A stretch of DNA of 64,000 nt from the NCBI RefSeq assembly GCF_009828835.1, contig NZ_WTTB01000002.1:248001-312000 (forward strand), given 5' to 3'. Positions 9,005-17,965 of the stretch are shown piece by piece. The stretch comes from Erysipelothrix urinaevulpis. GTDB lineage: Bacteria > Bacillota_I > Bacilli_A > Erysipelotrichales > Erysipelotrichaceae. The notes beneath the pieces were generated by a model. The model searched no databases. It saw only the letters and a program-made list of their open reading frames with translations, and was not told where the DNA came from. The number at the start of each line of letters is the position of its first letter. Position 1 is the stretch's first letter. Made by a program: the position numbers and the translations under genes.

Positions 9005-9990
9005 TTAGCTGGTAATATTTTAACACGAATATCATTTGCTATTTCTTCTTGTATCGCAGGATTTTCTTCTAAGAATGTACGAACAGCTTCTCGACCTTGA
9101 CCGATTCGTTCTTCTTTATAAGAATACCAAGAACCACTTTTATCAATCAAGTCATATTCAACACCTAAATCAATGACTTCTCCAAGATAACTAATTCCTT
9201 GTCCATACACGATTTCAATTTGAACCTTTTTAAACGGAGGTGCAACTTTGTTTTTTACAACACGAATATTAGCCTTATTACCAAAAACATCTTGGCCTTG
9301 TTTCATTTGTTCTCCACGACGAATGTCTAAGCGTACAGATGAATAGAACTTAAGTGCACGACCACCTGGTGTAGTTTCAGGATTACCAAACATAACCCCA
9401 ACTTTTTCACGTAACTGATTAATAAAAATCGTTGTACATTCAGATCGATTCATTGCCCCTGACAATTTTCTCATTGCCTTGGACATCATACGAGCTTGTA
9501 AACCAACTTGAGCATCGCCCATTTCACCATCAAGTTCAGCTTGAGGCACAAGCGCTGCAACAGAGTCCACTACAATTAAATCAACAGCCCCTGAACGAAC
9601 TAAGACATCAACAATTTCCAAGCCTTGTTCACCACTATCGGGTTGAGAGAGAATTAATTCTTCAATATTGACACCTAAATTTCGAGCGTACAGTGGATCA
9701 ATTGCGTTTTCCGCATCAATAAACGCTGCTTTCCCGCCTGCTTTTTGACACTCAGCAATAGCATGCAAAGCGAGCGTTGTTTTTCCACTTGACTCAGGAC
9801 CAAAAATTTCAATGATCCTTCCTTTTGGATAACCACCAATTCCAAGTGCAGCATCAAGACTTAATGAACCAGAGCTAATCGCATCCACATCAACAGCACT
9901 GCGATCCCCTAACTTCATTATCGATCCCTTACCAAATTGTTTTTCAATTTGTTTTATTGCATCATCTAAAATTTTATCTTTTTTTTCCAT
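8998..9990 (-). CDS. recA: Recombinase RecA
   Basis: Strand-exchange ATPase for homologous recombination and SOS signalling, 330 aa, slightly shorter than the usual 345-350 because the acidic C-terminal tail is reduced. Walker A is GPESSGKT (near residue 64), Walker B is in [11 protein letters not shown], and loop L2 contains the conserved [17 protein letters not shown]. The start ATG has GGAGG upstream. It lies only 46 bases after pgsA and no LexA-type box or strong promoter is apparent in that gap, so it is probably transcribed from the rodZ promoter. The RecA modulator RecX is present elsewhere in the window as part of a fusion protein (48451-50424). Confidence 0.98.
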   Translation of the reverse strand: MEKKDKILDDAIKQIEKQFGKGSIMKLGDRSAVDVDAISSGSLSLDAALGIGGYPKGRIIEIFGPESSGKTTLALHAIAECQKAGGKAAFIDAENAIDPLYARNLGVNIEELILSQPDSGEQGLEIVDVLVRSGAVDLIVVDSVAALVPQAELDGEMGDAQVGLQARMMSKAMRKLSGAMNRSECTTIFINQLREKVGVMFGNPETTPGGRALKFYSSVRLDIRRGEQMKQGQDVFGNKANIRVVKNKVAPPFKKVQIEIVYGQGISYLGEVIDLGVEYDLIDKSGSWYSYKEERIGQGREAVRTFLEENPAIQEEIANDIRVKILPAKE

Positions 9991-10036
9991 TTATATTGCC
10001 TCCATCATTATGATAAGCATATCTTTATAGTATTCC

Positions 10037-10630
10037 TTAAATTGATTCAACCAAGAATGAACGACTTTGAATAACATATGACGCTCCACTAACAACAGAC
10101 ATTAGGGTTGCAAACCAAACCATAATATTTGCTACTGGAATATTATATAATTCAAATGGTAAATTATTGAGCAAGATTAAGATAATTGCAAACATTTGTG
10201 CAACAGTTTTAACCTTCCCTAAATACCCCGCTGATAACACCATTCCTTTTTGAGCTAACAACATTCTCACTGCATCAACAATCGTATCGCGCCAAATCAT
10301 AATCAAGACTGGCACAATTGATACAGATCCATTATATGCAAAAATAATAAACAAGGTATTCACTAACAATTTATCAGCAATTGGATCTAAAAATTTTCCG
10401 AAAACTGTGATCATATCACGAGACCTTGCTAAATAACCATCTAAAAAGTCAGTAAATGAAGCTACTGCAAACAAACTTAACAATGCAATATTTTTCCATG
10501 TCAAAATAACTGAGTCAATCACCACATATGGTATTTCAATGCCAAAATGGCTATATGGAAACAATTCCACTAAAACGATAATCGGTATTAATATAATTCT
10601 AAAAACAGTTAATTTATTTGCTAAGTTCAT
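10037..10630 (-). CDS. pgsA: CDP-diacylglycerol-glycerol-3-phosphate phosphatidyltransferase
   Basis: Integral membrane enzyme making phosphatidylglycerol phosphate, the first committed step to phosphatidylglycerol. The 197-aa protein has several hydrophobic helices and the full CDP-alcohol phosphotransferase motif D-x2-DG-x2-AR-x8-G-x3-D-x3-D, seen as DFLDGYLARSRDMITVFG followed by KFLDPIAD (about residues 62-88). Its ATG overlaps the rodZ stop by 4 bases. The order rodZ-pgsA-recA is also found in Bacillus. Its substrate is supplied by CdsA, encoded at 35568-36338. Confidence 0.95.
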   Translation of the reverse strand: MNLANKLTVFRIILIPIIVLVELFPYSHFGIEIPYVVIDSVILTWKNIALLSLFAVASFTDFLDGYLARSRDMITVFGKFLDPIADKLLVNTLFIIFAYNGSVSIVPVLIMIWRDTIVDAVRMLLAQKGMVLSAGYLGKVKTVAQMFAIILILLNNLPFELYNIPVANIMVWFATLMSVVSGASYVIQSRSFLVESI

Positions 10631-11508
10631 TCTGTTACTTCTCCTTCAACAAGTTTAAATTCTAAAACTAAACCGGATTGACTTTCACCTGCTTCAGGTG
10701 CTAGTTCAATTTTTTCTTCATTCAAAGTTATGATGTTCCCCTTTACATAACCTATATTTGCAGAAAGAACCTTGTCTTTTTCTGCTTTTAGTATTACTTT
10801 AACATCTTGATCTGTTTCGTAAATCCCTTGAGCTGGCGCATCTAGGACAACGCCATTTTCAGAAAAACGCACCCAGGTTCTATTCACTACTTTCAAGTCG
10901 AAGGTCAATTCATCGCCCTCTTTCCATCCTGTAATTTCATAGTGAAATGGATCCACAGTTTTCACATCAAGTTTCGCAACATCTTCTGGTTTTTCTTCAG
11001 GCTTTTCTTCACCTTCATCCTCAGGTTTTTCTTCATCGGGCACTACAATCACTGGTGGATTAATTGGATCTTTCGCTTGTAATCCAGGCCAAATGACTTT
11101 TTGCCATGCAACCACCAAAAGTGCGCCAATCACGATGACAACACCTACCAAAATAATGCTTGAAAAATCAATTTTACGTCTTGCTTTAGCGCCACGTTTG
11201 GCTTGGGTTAAAACACGTTCATTAATTTCTTCTTGTTTCCTAATTTTTGATAAACTAACAGTATCTGTGTATTGATTAATTGAATCATCTAATTGATTTC
11301 GAATTTCATTATAATCTATCCCCAACGCATTCGCATAGTAACGAACAAAATACGATAGATAAGATAAATCATCTTTGAAAAATTGGATGTCGCCACGTTC
11401 AATCGCTTGTAATTGTACAATTGATAATTTCGTTTGTGCACTCATTTCTTCGAGTGTGTAATTAAGTTGTTGTCGACGTTCCTTTAGTATAGCTCCAATA
11501 TTTTCCAA
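10627..11508 (-). CDS. rodZ: RodZ-like cytoskeletal/cell-shape protein
   Basis: Bitopic membrane protein linking MreB to the elongation machinery. Parts in order: N-terminal HTH_25-type helix-turn-helix (residues 1-75, around LNYTLEEMSAQTKLS), cytoplasmic linker, one transmembrane helix (about 118-138, SIILVGVVIVIGALLVVAW), an extracellular Pro/Glu/Lys-rich stretch (about 150-180) and a C-terminal DUF4115-type beta domain. I place the start at TTG 11508 because AAGGAAGGTGA ends 5 bases before it; an in-frame GTG at 11517 would lie inside that ribosome site. It is the first gene of rodZ-pgsA(-recA). Confidence 0.88.
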   Translation of the reverse strand: MENIGAILKERRQQLNYTLEEMSAQTKLSIVQLQAIERGDIQFFKDDLSYLSYFVRYYANALGIDYNEIRNQLDDSINQYTDTVSLSKIRKQEEINERVLTQAKRGAKARRKIDFSSIILVGVVIVIGALLVVAWQKVIWPGLQAKDPINPPVIVVPDEEKPEDEGEEKPEEKPEDVAKLDVKTVDPFHYEITGWKEGDELTFDLKVVNRTWVRFSENGVVLDAPAQGIYETDQDVKVILKAEKDKVLSANIGYVKGNIITLNEEKIELAPEAGESQSGLVLEFKLVEGEVTE

Positions 11509-11534
11509 GCTGGTCACCTTCCTTACTATTGTTA

Positions 11535-11563
11535 ATTATAACAAGGTCCATACCTTAATACAA
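11535..11563 (-). promoter_or_regulatory. Promoter of rodZ-pgsA-recA
   Basis: Minus-strand TTGTAT (11558-11563), 17-base spacer ending in TGT, and TATAAT (11535-11540), an extended -10 site 27 bases upstream of rodZ. Confidence 0.8.
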
Positions 11564-11595
11564 TCACTTGCTTAAGTCTTTAACTTTTTACATAT

Positions 11596-11618
11596 AAAAA
11601 AAACCGAATAGGTCGGTT
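11596..11618 (-). terminator. Terminator of rnpB
   Basis: Stem AACCGA/TCGGTT (11602-11607 and 11613-11618) followed on the minus strand by a run of T. Confidence 0.82.
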
Positions 11619-11624
11619 AATTTT

Positions 11625-11976
11625 AGTGCATTGACACTCAATAAGCCATGTTCTGTTACGATAATCATTTATCTACACCGAAGTGTCCGTTCTTTGCTTC
11701 ATTTTGCATTGAACAGTTCCCCTACCTAATTTGGGTTTCTCGCTTATGGGGTTTACCAACGTTCCACTTCTTATATTTCTATAAGACCTCGTCTCTGTGG
11801 CACTTTTACAGTAAAATTCCATAGCCTAAGCCTTAGGGATTTTAACAGCCGTTACGGATGCCTCCGTACCTCGTCTTGATTTTTCGACCGAGCACAAACA
11901 CTACTGTCATCGCAGACAGTGCGAGCATGGACTTTCCTCTACTTTTAAAAAGCAGCGATTATCTTTTGTGTCATTT
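11625..11976 (-). ncRNA. rnpB: RNase P RNA, class B
   Basis: Catalytic RNA that trims tRNA 5' ends. The minus strand has AATCGCTGC, then GAGGAAAGTCCATGCTCGCA and later CGGTCGAAAAATC and GACGAGGTACGGAGGC, which match the Bacillus-type (class B) RNA core. TGACAC at 11968-11973 pairs with GTGTCA at 11632-11637 to close helix P1, which fixes the ends to within several bases. It explains most of the 460-base gap between rodZ and gpsB. Confidence 0.95.
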
Positions 11977-11980
11977 AGTT

Positions 11981-12292
11981 TTATTCTTTATTAAAAACAG
12001 CTTCCTCTAATTTTGAAACTCGTTTGAGAAGATCGACATGATTTACTTCTTTGGGTGAATCCTCAGAAGCTCTTTCTCGCCCTTCATACTCTAAGAGCAA
12101 ACGTTTTTGTTGACTTAAGGCATCTTCGTATTTATTCAACAAGTCTTTTTGTTGTTGAATAATACTTGAAAAATACTCATAATCATGAAGTACAAGATCC
12201 AAAAATTGGTCCACTTCTAAAGCACTATACCCTTTAAAATCGACATGAAATTCTTTATTAAAAATGTCATCGATTTTTAGTTTTTGCTTCAT
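11981..12292 (-). CDS. gpsB: Cell-division coordinator GpsB (DivIVA family)
   Basis: Small cytoplasmic adaptor of 103 aa that links class A PBPs to the division and elongation machinery. The N-terminal DivIVA membrane-binding region is clear (IFNKEFHVDFKGYSALEVDQ, residues 10-29). A coiled coil follows (about 30-70), then a short C-terminal helix bundle. The ribosome site AGAGGTGAT precedes the ATG. It lies beside recU and the class A PBP gene on the opposite strand, the same neighbourhood as in Bacillus and streptococci, where GpsB binds the PBP cytoplasmic tail. Confidence 0.92.
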   Translation of the reverse strand: MKQKLKIDDIFNKEFHVDFKGYSALEVDQFLDLVLHDYEYFSSIIQQQKDLLNKYEDALSQQKRLLLEYEGRERASEDSPKEVNHVDLLKRVSKLEEAVFNKE

Positions 12293-12310
12293 ACAATCAC
12301 CTCTAGCATC

Positions 12311-12339
12311 ATTATCTCAAATTTAAGGCTAAGTTTCAA
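12311..12339 (-). promoter_or_regulatory. Promoter of gpsB
   Basis: Minus-strand TTGAAA (12334-12339), 17-base spacer ending in TGA, and GATAAT (12311-12316), close to the gpsB ribosome site. Confidence 0.65.
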
Positions 12340-12437
12340 GATAATAAGTCTTTATCATTAATTCTTTCACTTCTCTCAAAAGTAAACAGTATTATCCTTT
12401 TAATTGTACCCTTAACTTTTGTAATTTATGTGATTTC

Positions 12438-12466
12438 GTGAATTCAATTAAATTTTATAGTATAAT
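12438..12466 (+). promoter_or_regulatory. Promoter of recU-PBP operon
   Basis: TATAAT at 12461-12466 with a weak -35 (GTGAAT, 12438-12443) 17 bases upstream. The expected transcription start is only about 9 bases before the recU ATG, so the mRNA leader would be very short. Confidence 0.55.
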
Positions 12467-12481
12467 ACCTATGGTGATTCA

Positions 12482-13063
12482 ATGATTAAATATCCTGGTG
12501 GAAAAAAAAGTTATAAAAAACCTGACTCGTTTGCATTAACCAGTCGGCGAGGTATGAGCCTTGAAGAAGACATCAACAAAACAAACGATTACTATTTATT
12601 TATGGATATCGGTGTGGTTCACAAAAAACCAACGCCAATCCAGATTGTGAATGTTGACTATCCTTCTCGAAACAAAGCCAAAATTACTGAAGCTTATTTT
12701 AGACAAGCATCAACCACCGATTACCAAGGGGTTTACAAAAGCATTGCCCTGGATTTTGAAGCAAAAGAGACAAAAAACAAGACTTTATTTCCACTGGCGG
12801 CTTTGCATCAACACCAACTTGATCACCTTCGTGCTGTTAACAAGCATGGAGCCGTAGCATTTTTAATCATTCGTTTTAACACACTTGATGAAACATACCT
12901 GATTTTTGCAAAAGATTTTCTACAGTATATTGATACTTCAGAGCAACGTTCTCTTCCTATTAAATGGATTAGAGATGTTGGCTACCTTGTTGAATCAACA
13001 TTCAAAAAACCATGTGACTATCTAAGCATTATCGAAGATGTTTGTATAAAGGAGAAAGTATGA
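12482..13063 (+). CDS. recU: Holliday junction resolvase RecU
   Basis: Homodimeric endonuclease that resolves recombination intermediates and promotes chromosome segregation, 193 aa, normal length. The N-terminus MIKYPGGKK resembles other RecU proteins. The nuclease core is seen in MSLEEDINKTNDYY, HKKPTPIQIVNVDYP, and FEAKETKNKTLFPL, which holds the catalytic Glu-x-Lys. Its TGA overlaps the ATG of the class A PBP gene (ATGA), the pairing known from Bacillus recU-ponA. Identity is secure. Confidence 0.95.
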   Translation: MIKYPGGKKSYKKPDSFALTSRRGMSLEEDINKTNDYYLFMDIGVVHKKPTPIQIVNVDYPSRNKAKITEAYFRQASTTDYQGVYKSIALDFEAKETKNKTLFPLAALHQHQLDHLRAVNKHGAVAFLIIRFNTLDETYLIFAKDFLQYIDTSEQRSLPIKWIRDVGYLVESTFKKPCDYLSIIEDVCIKEKV

Positions 13064-16023
13064 CTAACAAAAAAACAAAAAAACCTAAGGTCAAAAGTCC
13101 ATTTCACACACAGCGAATTATCGCGAAGATATTAGTGGTGATTGTCGCTTTAGGACTTATCGTAACAAGTGCCTTTTCAGTCTATGCCTTTGGCGTAATA
13201 CGAAAAGCACCTGAACTATATGTCGAAGATTTCATTCAACCAGAATCGACAAAAATATATGATAGCGATAACAACGAAATCTATGATACTGGATTGAAAA
13301 TCCGTGAGAACATTACTTATGATGATCTTCCTCAATCGTTGGTTGATGCCTTCATCGCAACAGAAGATTCGCGTTACTTTACACATAGCGGATTTGATGT
13401 TCCTCGTTTTACTAAAGCTGCACTTGAGAACTTACTCTCATCATTGAGACATGGAAGAATAAGTTTTGGTCAAGGGGGGTCTACCTTTACAATGCAGTTG
13501 ATCAAAAACACTCACTTTATGTATGAAAATCCTGAGACTGGTGAAGTCGTGTTACCTGAAGGTGGCGTTAAAGGGATTGATCGTAAAGTACAAGAAATTT
13601 ATTTATCACAAAAACTTGAGAAGTCTCAATTATTAAGTAAAAAAGTTATATTCGAGCTCTACCTCAATATGATTAACTTTGGAGCGGGCAACAATATTTT
13701 AGGTGTTCAAAACTCTGCCGAAGCCTATTTCGGAAAAGAAGTTTCAGAGTTAAACTTGATTGAATCTGCATTTTTAGCTGGAGTTATTAATGCTCCGTCT
13801 GTGAACTCACCTTATTACTCAATTAAAAACGCAACCGAAAGAACACATGATGTTTTAAACTTGATGAACAGACACGGCTATATTTCAGATGATGAATATA
13901 AATTAGCGCTTGCCGTTAAACTTGAAAATATTTTTTCCGATAACACAACTGCCATTGGTGATGCACTTCCATATCAAGCTTATATAGATGTGGTTATCGA
14001 TGAAGTTACAGAGCTAACAGGTCTGAACCCTACTGTTGTTCCAATGAAAATCTATACATCAATGGACCCTGACATTCAAGATGGCATCGATAAATTCCAA
14101 CGTCGTGAAATTGAATCCTTAGATCAAGATCGTGGCGGAGAAAAAACTCATATCCAAGTCGGGTCAGCCGTAATTGGAAATAAAACGGGTGAAATCATTG
14201 GGATTGTTGGTGGTTATGATTATAATGGACGCCTTATTCATAATCGCGCCCTTTCAAAATCATTCCAACCTGCCTCAGTTATCAAACCTGTTGTTGATTA
14301 TGCCTTAGCCTTTGAATATTTAGGTTGGTCAACAAGTCATGTCCTTGTCGATGAGCCTTGGGTCTATCCTGGAACAAACTTCCTTGTCAGCAACTATGAC
14401 AGTCGCTACTGGGGTGAAACCACAATTATGGATGCCGTAGCAGATTCTCGAAACGTTCCCGCTCTTAAAACATTGCAAGAATCCGTTGAAACAATTGGAC
14501 GTGAAGGCGTGATTGAGTATCTCAACAAAATTGGTTATTCTCAAGTAAATAGTGAAAACTTTGACCTTGGTTATGGAATTGGGGGTTCAAGTTTTATAAC
14601 ATCCCCTATTGAAATTGCTGGATCGTATACTATGTTGATGAATGGTGGTAACTATACAGAACCACACACTGTACGTAAAATTGAATTTTCTGATGGAAGA
14701 GAACCATTGATTCCACAATATTCAAGTGTACCCGTCATTTCTGATGCTGCCGCTTATTTAACAACTCGAACAATGAAGTATGCTGTTGAGGGTCCATACC
14801 CTGGTTACTTAACCGGAATCCGAAAACCTTATACAGTCTTTGGTAAAACAGGAACTAATAACTGGGGAGAAAACAGACCGAGTTACATTCCACGTAATGC
14901 GATGAGTGACCGTCTCATGGTCGCAGCGACCGATCAATTCTCAATGGCAACATGGATTGGTTTTGATAAAAAAGATGAAAAATACAAACCTTGGTTCTCT
15001 CCTCAGGAAGCTCAATTCAATCTTCCAGGTAAATTGAACTCATACATTCTAGACTTACTCAGCGAAAAATATGGTAGTGGAAAAGATATTGCTCGACCAT
15101 CAGGTGTCGCTGAATTCAAACATATTATCGGGACATTCCCTTATCAAAAACCATTGAATGATATGAACCCAGAACTTATCACAACTGGCTTAATTAAAAA
15201 AGAGTTCTTGAATTTAACGGATGCGCAGCCGCAAGAACTTAAAGATTTGAAATCACAAACAGTTAAAGCAAGTCAAGAAAATCGTCAACTAAATATTGAT
15301 GTTGAATTAACACCTTATCCAGACAAAGATAAGCTAAAAGTCGCTGAAAAAACTTTAGTCATGAAATATCCTGGCGGAGGCAATTCAGCAAGCGGACGAA
15401 AACTATATGATGAATCATGGCTCTTTGGAGCAGTTCGTTATAAATCCGAACTTGTCGTTGATGGTAAGGTTGTTAAAGAAATTATGGGCGATAATCCAAA
15501 ACAATCAATCAGTTATACTCTGAATGGTAATGAAAAAAATGTTGAAGTGGTTTCCTATTACACCTATGAATTAAGTGAAAGTAGAAAATCAAACATTAAA
15601 AAACATACTGTTAAAATTTCAGAGATTAAAGATCAAGGACCATCCTCCAACGATCTGGATGACATTTTAGATTGGGCCGATGACAACGATATTGACAATG
15701 TCTATTTAAATTGGTTAGAAGATACTCGAATCAATCGATTCGAAACAGTCCAAAGCACCAATCCTAAGGTGATTAACACATCTGTTGATTTAGCTTCCCT
15801 TCAAAGAAACGGACTCAACATTGATGTGTATGATTATATTTTTACTCTAAACAACAAACGTCCTTATACCGACTTCCCACGTGAAGTAGCAAATTATATG
15901 GATGTCGAAACACAAGGCACTGGTACTCACATTGTGGAAATGAAACTTGATGGAAACTCCATCAATAAACTAGTGCTTTCAAAACACAGAAATAGTACCC
16001 TACGTTTAGTTCTTGGAAACTAA
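13060..16023 (+). CDS. ponA: Class A penicillin-binding protein (bifunctional transglycosylase/transpeptidase)
   Basis: Membrane-bound peptidoglycan polymerase and cross-linker, 987 aa from ATG 13060, which has GGAGAAAGT upstream and overlaps the recU stop. Parts: basic cytoplasmic tail (1-23), one transmembrane helix (about 24-48), GT51 transglycosylase (EDSRYFTHSGFD and GGSTFTMQLIKN), and a transpeptidase with the active Ser in ASVIKP, SRN as the SxN motif and FGKTGTNN as KTG. A long C-terminal region (about 700-987) beyond the transpeptidase resembles no domain I can name. The tail is a candidate GpsB-binding site, since gpsB is adjacent. A terminator follows. Confidence 0.95.
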   Translation: MTNKKTKKPKVKSPFHTQRIIAKILVVIVALGLIVTSAFSVYAFGVIRKAPELYVEDFIQPESTKIYDSDNNEIYDTGLKIRENITYDDLPQSLVDAFIATEDSRYFTHSGFDVPRFTKAALENLLSSLRHGRISFGQGGSTFTMQLIKNTHFMYENPETGEVVLPEGGVKGIDRKVQEIYLSQKLEKSQLLSKKVIFELYLNMINFGAGNNILGVQNSAEAYFGKEVSELNLIESAFLAGVINAPSVNSPYYSIKNATERTHDVLNLMNRHGYISDDEYKLALAVKLENIFSDNTTAIGDALPYQAYIDVVIDEVTELTGLNPTVVPMKIYTSMDPDIQDGIDKFQRREIESLDQDRGGEKTHIQVGSAVIGNKTGEIIGIVGGYDYNGRLIHNRALSKSFQPASVIKPVVDYALAFEYLGWSTSHVLVDEPWVYPGTNFLVSNYDSRYWGETTIMDAVADSRNVPALKTLQESVETIGREGVIEYLNKIGYSQVNSENFDLGYGIGGSSFITSPIEIAGSYTMLMNGGNYTEPHTVRKIEFSDGREPLIPQYSSVPVISDAAAYLTTRTMKYAVEGPYPGYLTGIRKPYTVFGKTGTNNWGENRPSYIPRNAMSDRLMVAATDQFSMATWIGFDKKDEKYKPWFSPQEAQFNLPGKLNSYILDLLSEKYGSGKDIARPSGVAEFKHIIGTFPYQKPLNDMNPELITTGLIKKEFLNLTDAQPQELKDLKSQTVKASQENRQLNIDVELTPYPDKDKLKVAEKTLVMKYPGGGNSASGRKLYDESWLFGAVRYKSELVVDGKVVKEIMGDNPKQSISYTLNGNEKNVEVVSYYTYELSESRKSNIKKHTVKISEIKDQGPSSNDLDDILDWADDNDIDNVYLNWLEDTRINRFETVQSTNPKVINTSVDLASLQRNGLNIDVYDYIFTLNNKRPYTDFPREVANYMDVETQGTGTHIVEMKLDGNSINKLVLSKHRNSTLRLVLGN

Positions 16024-16033
16024 TTATTATCAA

Positions 16034-16058
16034 AGAACCCGCCCAGCGGGTTCTTCTA
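16034..16058 (+). terminator. Terminator after the class A PBP gene
   Basis: Perfect 9-bp stem AGAACCCGC/GCGGGTTCT with a CCA loop (16034-16054). The following T run is short, so read-through into the next gene is likely. Confidence 0.7.
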
Positions 16059-16075
16059 TTTTAAAGGAGTTTATG

Positions 16076-16804
16076 ATGAAAACAATTTTATTAAGCCCTG
16101 AATGGGAAACATATTATTCCAATATAGAAGAACGATTGAATGTCGTAAAAGTTGATATGATGGCTAAAGAGTCAAAAGATTCCTATCCTCATAGTTTGTT
16201 TATCCGAATTGATTACCCCTTACAAGAACAATGGCCCAATGAAAACGAAACAGCTCAAATCGTTAAGTATTTAGAACATCTTGAAGCGGCATTAATTCAT
16301 GAAAAAATAGATCTAAAGTATGTTGGTTCAACGCAAAATAACGAGCAAATCGACCTCGTATTTGTCGCTGATGAAAAACATGACTTAAGTTCAATTCTAT
16401 CTGTAATCATCCATGATCCGTTTCAACATTCATGGTTACACAATGATCACTTTAGCCTTTATGAAACTTTACTTTATCCAAGCGATCTTGATTTAATTTA
16501 CATTTACAACAGAAGTCTTTTGAAGGAGTATTATCAAAGTCATGATGAAGAATCTCATGACATTTATTTTTACTCAGTATTTCATACAAAAAAAACTGCA
16601 CAAGATTTTATAACGGCAGTTCATCAAGATTTTGAAATTTTAGAAACTATTTTAACAAAAGACTTACAATACATTGTCCAAATAAAACGTGTTGAAACAA
16701 TGAGTTTTATTAGTTTAAATGAAGTTGCGGTGCATCTGCATCATCTCGCTTCACAATTTAGCGGGCATTACATATCACTTCATTATCAAGCAATCCAAAA
16801 TTAA
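16076..16804 (+). CDS. Uncharacterised protein, DUF695/RraB-like
   Basis: 242-aa soluble, acidic protein without a signal peptide. The start is ATG 16076, 6 bases after AAGGAG; an ATG at 16073 is too close. The N-terminal part (residues 1-120, beginning ILLSPEWETYY) resembles DUF695. The C-terminal part (about 160-240, TKKTAQDFITAVHQDFEIL to the aromatic HYISLHYQ end) resembles the RraB fold, a regulator of RNase E in proteobacteria. This organism should use RNase Y instead of RNase E, so an RNase-inhibitor role is only a guess. The gene follows the PBP gene after a weak terminator and ends at a bidirectional terminator. Function unknown. Confidence 0.6.
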   Translation: MKTILLSPEWETYYSNIEERLNVVKVDMMAKESKDSYPHSLFIRIDYPLQEQWPNENETAQIVKYLEHLEAALIHEKIDLKYVGSTQNNEQIDLVFVADEKHDLSSILSVIIHDPFQHSWLHNDHFSLYETLLYPSDLDLIYIYNRSLLKEYYQSHDEESHDIYFYSVFHTKKTAQDFITAVHQDFEILETILTKDLQYIVQIKRVETMSFISLNEVAVHLHHLASQFSGHYISLHYQAIQN

Positions 16805-16840
16805 AAGAAGTCGTGCACTACTCTGCACGGCTTCTTTTTT
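16804..16840. terminator. Bidirectional terminator between the DUF695 gene and alr
   Basis: Long stem AAAGAAGTCGTGCA/TGCACGGCTTCTTT (16804-16817 and 16824-16837, one mismatch) with T runs on both strands, between convergent genes. Confidence 0.88.
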
Positions 16841-16846
16841 CTTAAA

Positions 16847-17965
16847 CTATTTAACGTATATTCTTGGAATCGAATAACGAATATGACTTATTAATTCATT
16901 TATCGTTTGACCAGTATGCTTGATGTAATCATAAATTGTTTGATCATCTGTTCCAAAAAGAACAACTTCATCCTCTGGTTTACAAACGACATCAGTAACA
17001 TCAACCATAAATTGAGACATGGCTATATCTCCTAAAATACTGCATTTTGTCCCATTAACTATAACTTGACCACCACTTTTTGTAAATGTCTTCATAATGC
17101 CGTCAACATAACCACTTGAAATTGTAGCAATTGTCATGTCTTTTTTTGCTTGAAATTCTCGTCCATAACCAACATATTCGCCTTCTTTTATTTCTTTGAT
17201 CATCGCAATTCGCAAACGCATTTCAATTACGGATTCATATCCCATTGATTTCGATTCTTCGAGCTGAGAAGGATGAAACAAACCAAACAAGACCATACCA
17301 CATCTAACTGCTGAGTACCCTAAATCACCGAAATTTAAAATTGAAGGTGTATTTTGCATATGAGTCATTCTAGGATTGATACCAGAAATAATCAAATGAT
17401 CTAATACAGCATTAAAGCGCTCTATTTGAAGCTTGGAAAAGTCAAGGTCATCCTTATCGTAGGATTGTGATGCAACAAAGTGAGAGTATATCCCTTCAAC
17501 ATCAAGACCTTCCATTGAAAATATTGATTGAATATGATCCAGTTCATGGTATTTCAATCCTAAGCGATTCAAGCCAGTATCAACCTTTATATGAACCTTT
17601 ATATTTTTTCTTTGACCTTTAGCAAACTCAGCAAGGTCAAGTGCGTACTGATAATTAACCGCTGCTTGAATTACATCATACTCAAGTAAATATTTAAAAT
17701 TCGAATGCAGTGTAACCCCTAAAAGTAAGATAGGTGCCTTAACGCCTGCTTTACGAAGTTCTATTGCTTGATCGATACTCAAAACAGCTAAAACATCAAT
17801 ACCCATACGTTCACACAGTAATGCTGATTGAACTAAGTCACAGCCATAGCCATTTGCTTTAATCACTGCAATAATCTTACTTTCATCATTTAAATTAGTT
17901 CTTAAAATTCGTGTATTTTCTTTTATTTTTGTCTCATTAATATAAAGTGTTGCATTGTCTAACAT
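16847..17965 (-). CDS. alr: Alanine racemase (PLP, fold III)
   Basis: Converts L-Ala to D-Ala for the wall, 372 aa, soluble. The PLP lysine is in VIKANGYG (near residue 36). The C-terminal Tyr that in Bacillus Alr opposes the lysine is kept (RYSIPRIY), which argues for alanine over serine racemase. The usual GRICMDQ motif is altered to GDIAMSQ and the usual GYADG is GYVDG, so it is a divergent member. There is no membrane domain as in VanT. It overlaps ddl by 7 bases, so both D-Ala steps and MurF are made together. Serine racemase activity cannot be excluded, given the unusual Ddl. Confidence 0.9.
   Translation of the reverse strand: MLDNATLYINETKIKENTRILRTNLNDESKIIAVIKANGYGCDLVQSALLCERMGIDVLAVLSIDQAIELRKAGVKAPILLLGVTLHSNFKYLLEYDVIQAAVNYQYALDLAEFAKGQRKNIKVHIKVDTGLNRLGLKYHELDHIQSIFSMEGLDVEGIYSHFVASQSYDKDDLDFSKLQIERFNAVLDHLIISGINPRMTHMQNTPSILNFGDLGYSAVRCGMVLFGLFHPSQLEESKSMGYESVIEMRLRIAMIKEIKEGEYVGYGREFQAKKDMTIATISSGYVDGIMKTFTKSGGQVIVNGTKCSILGDIAMSQFMVDVTDVVCKPEDEVVLFGTDDQTIYDYIKHTGQTINELISHIRYSIPRIYVK

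Noticed and set aside
16847-17965. VanT-type serine racemase
   Set aside because: No membrane domain, and the C-terminal Tyr typical of alanine racemase is kept, so alanine racemase is the better call.
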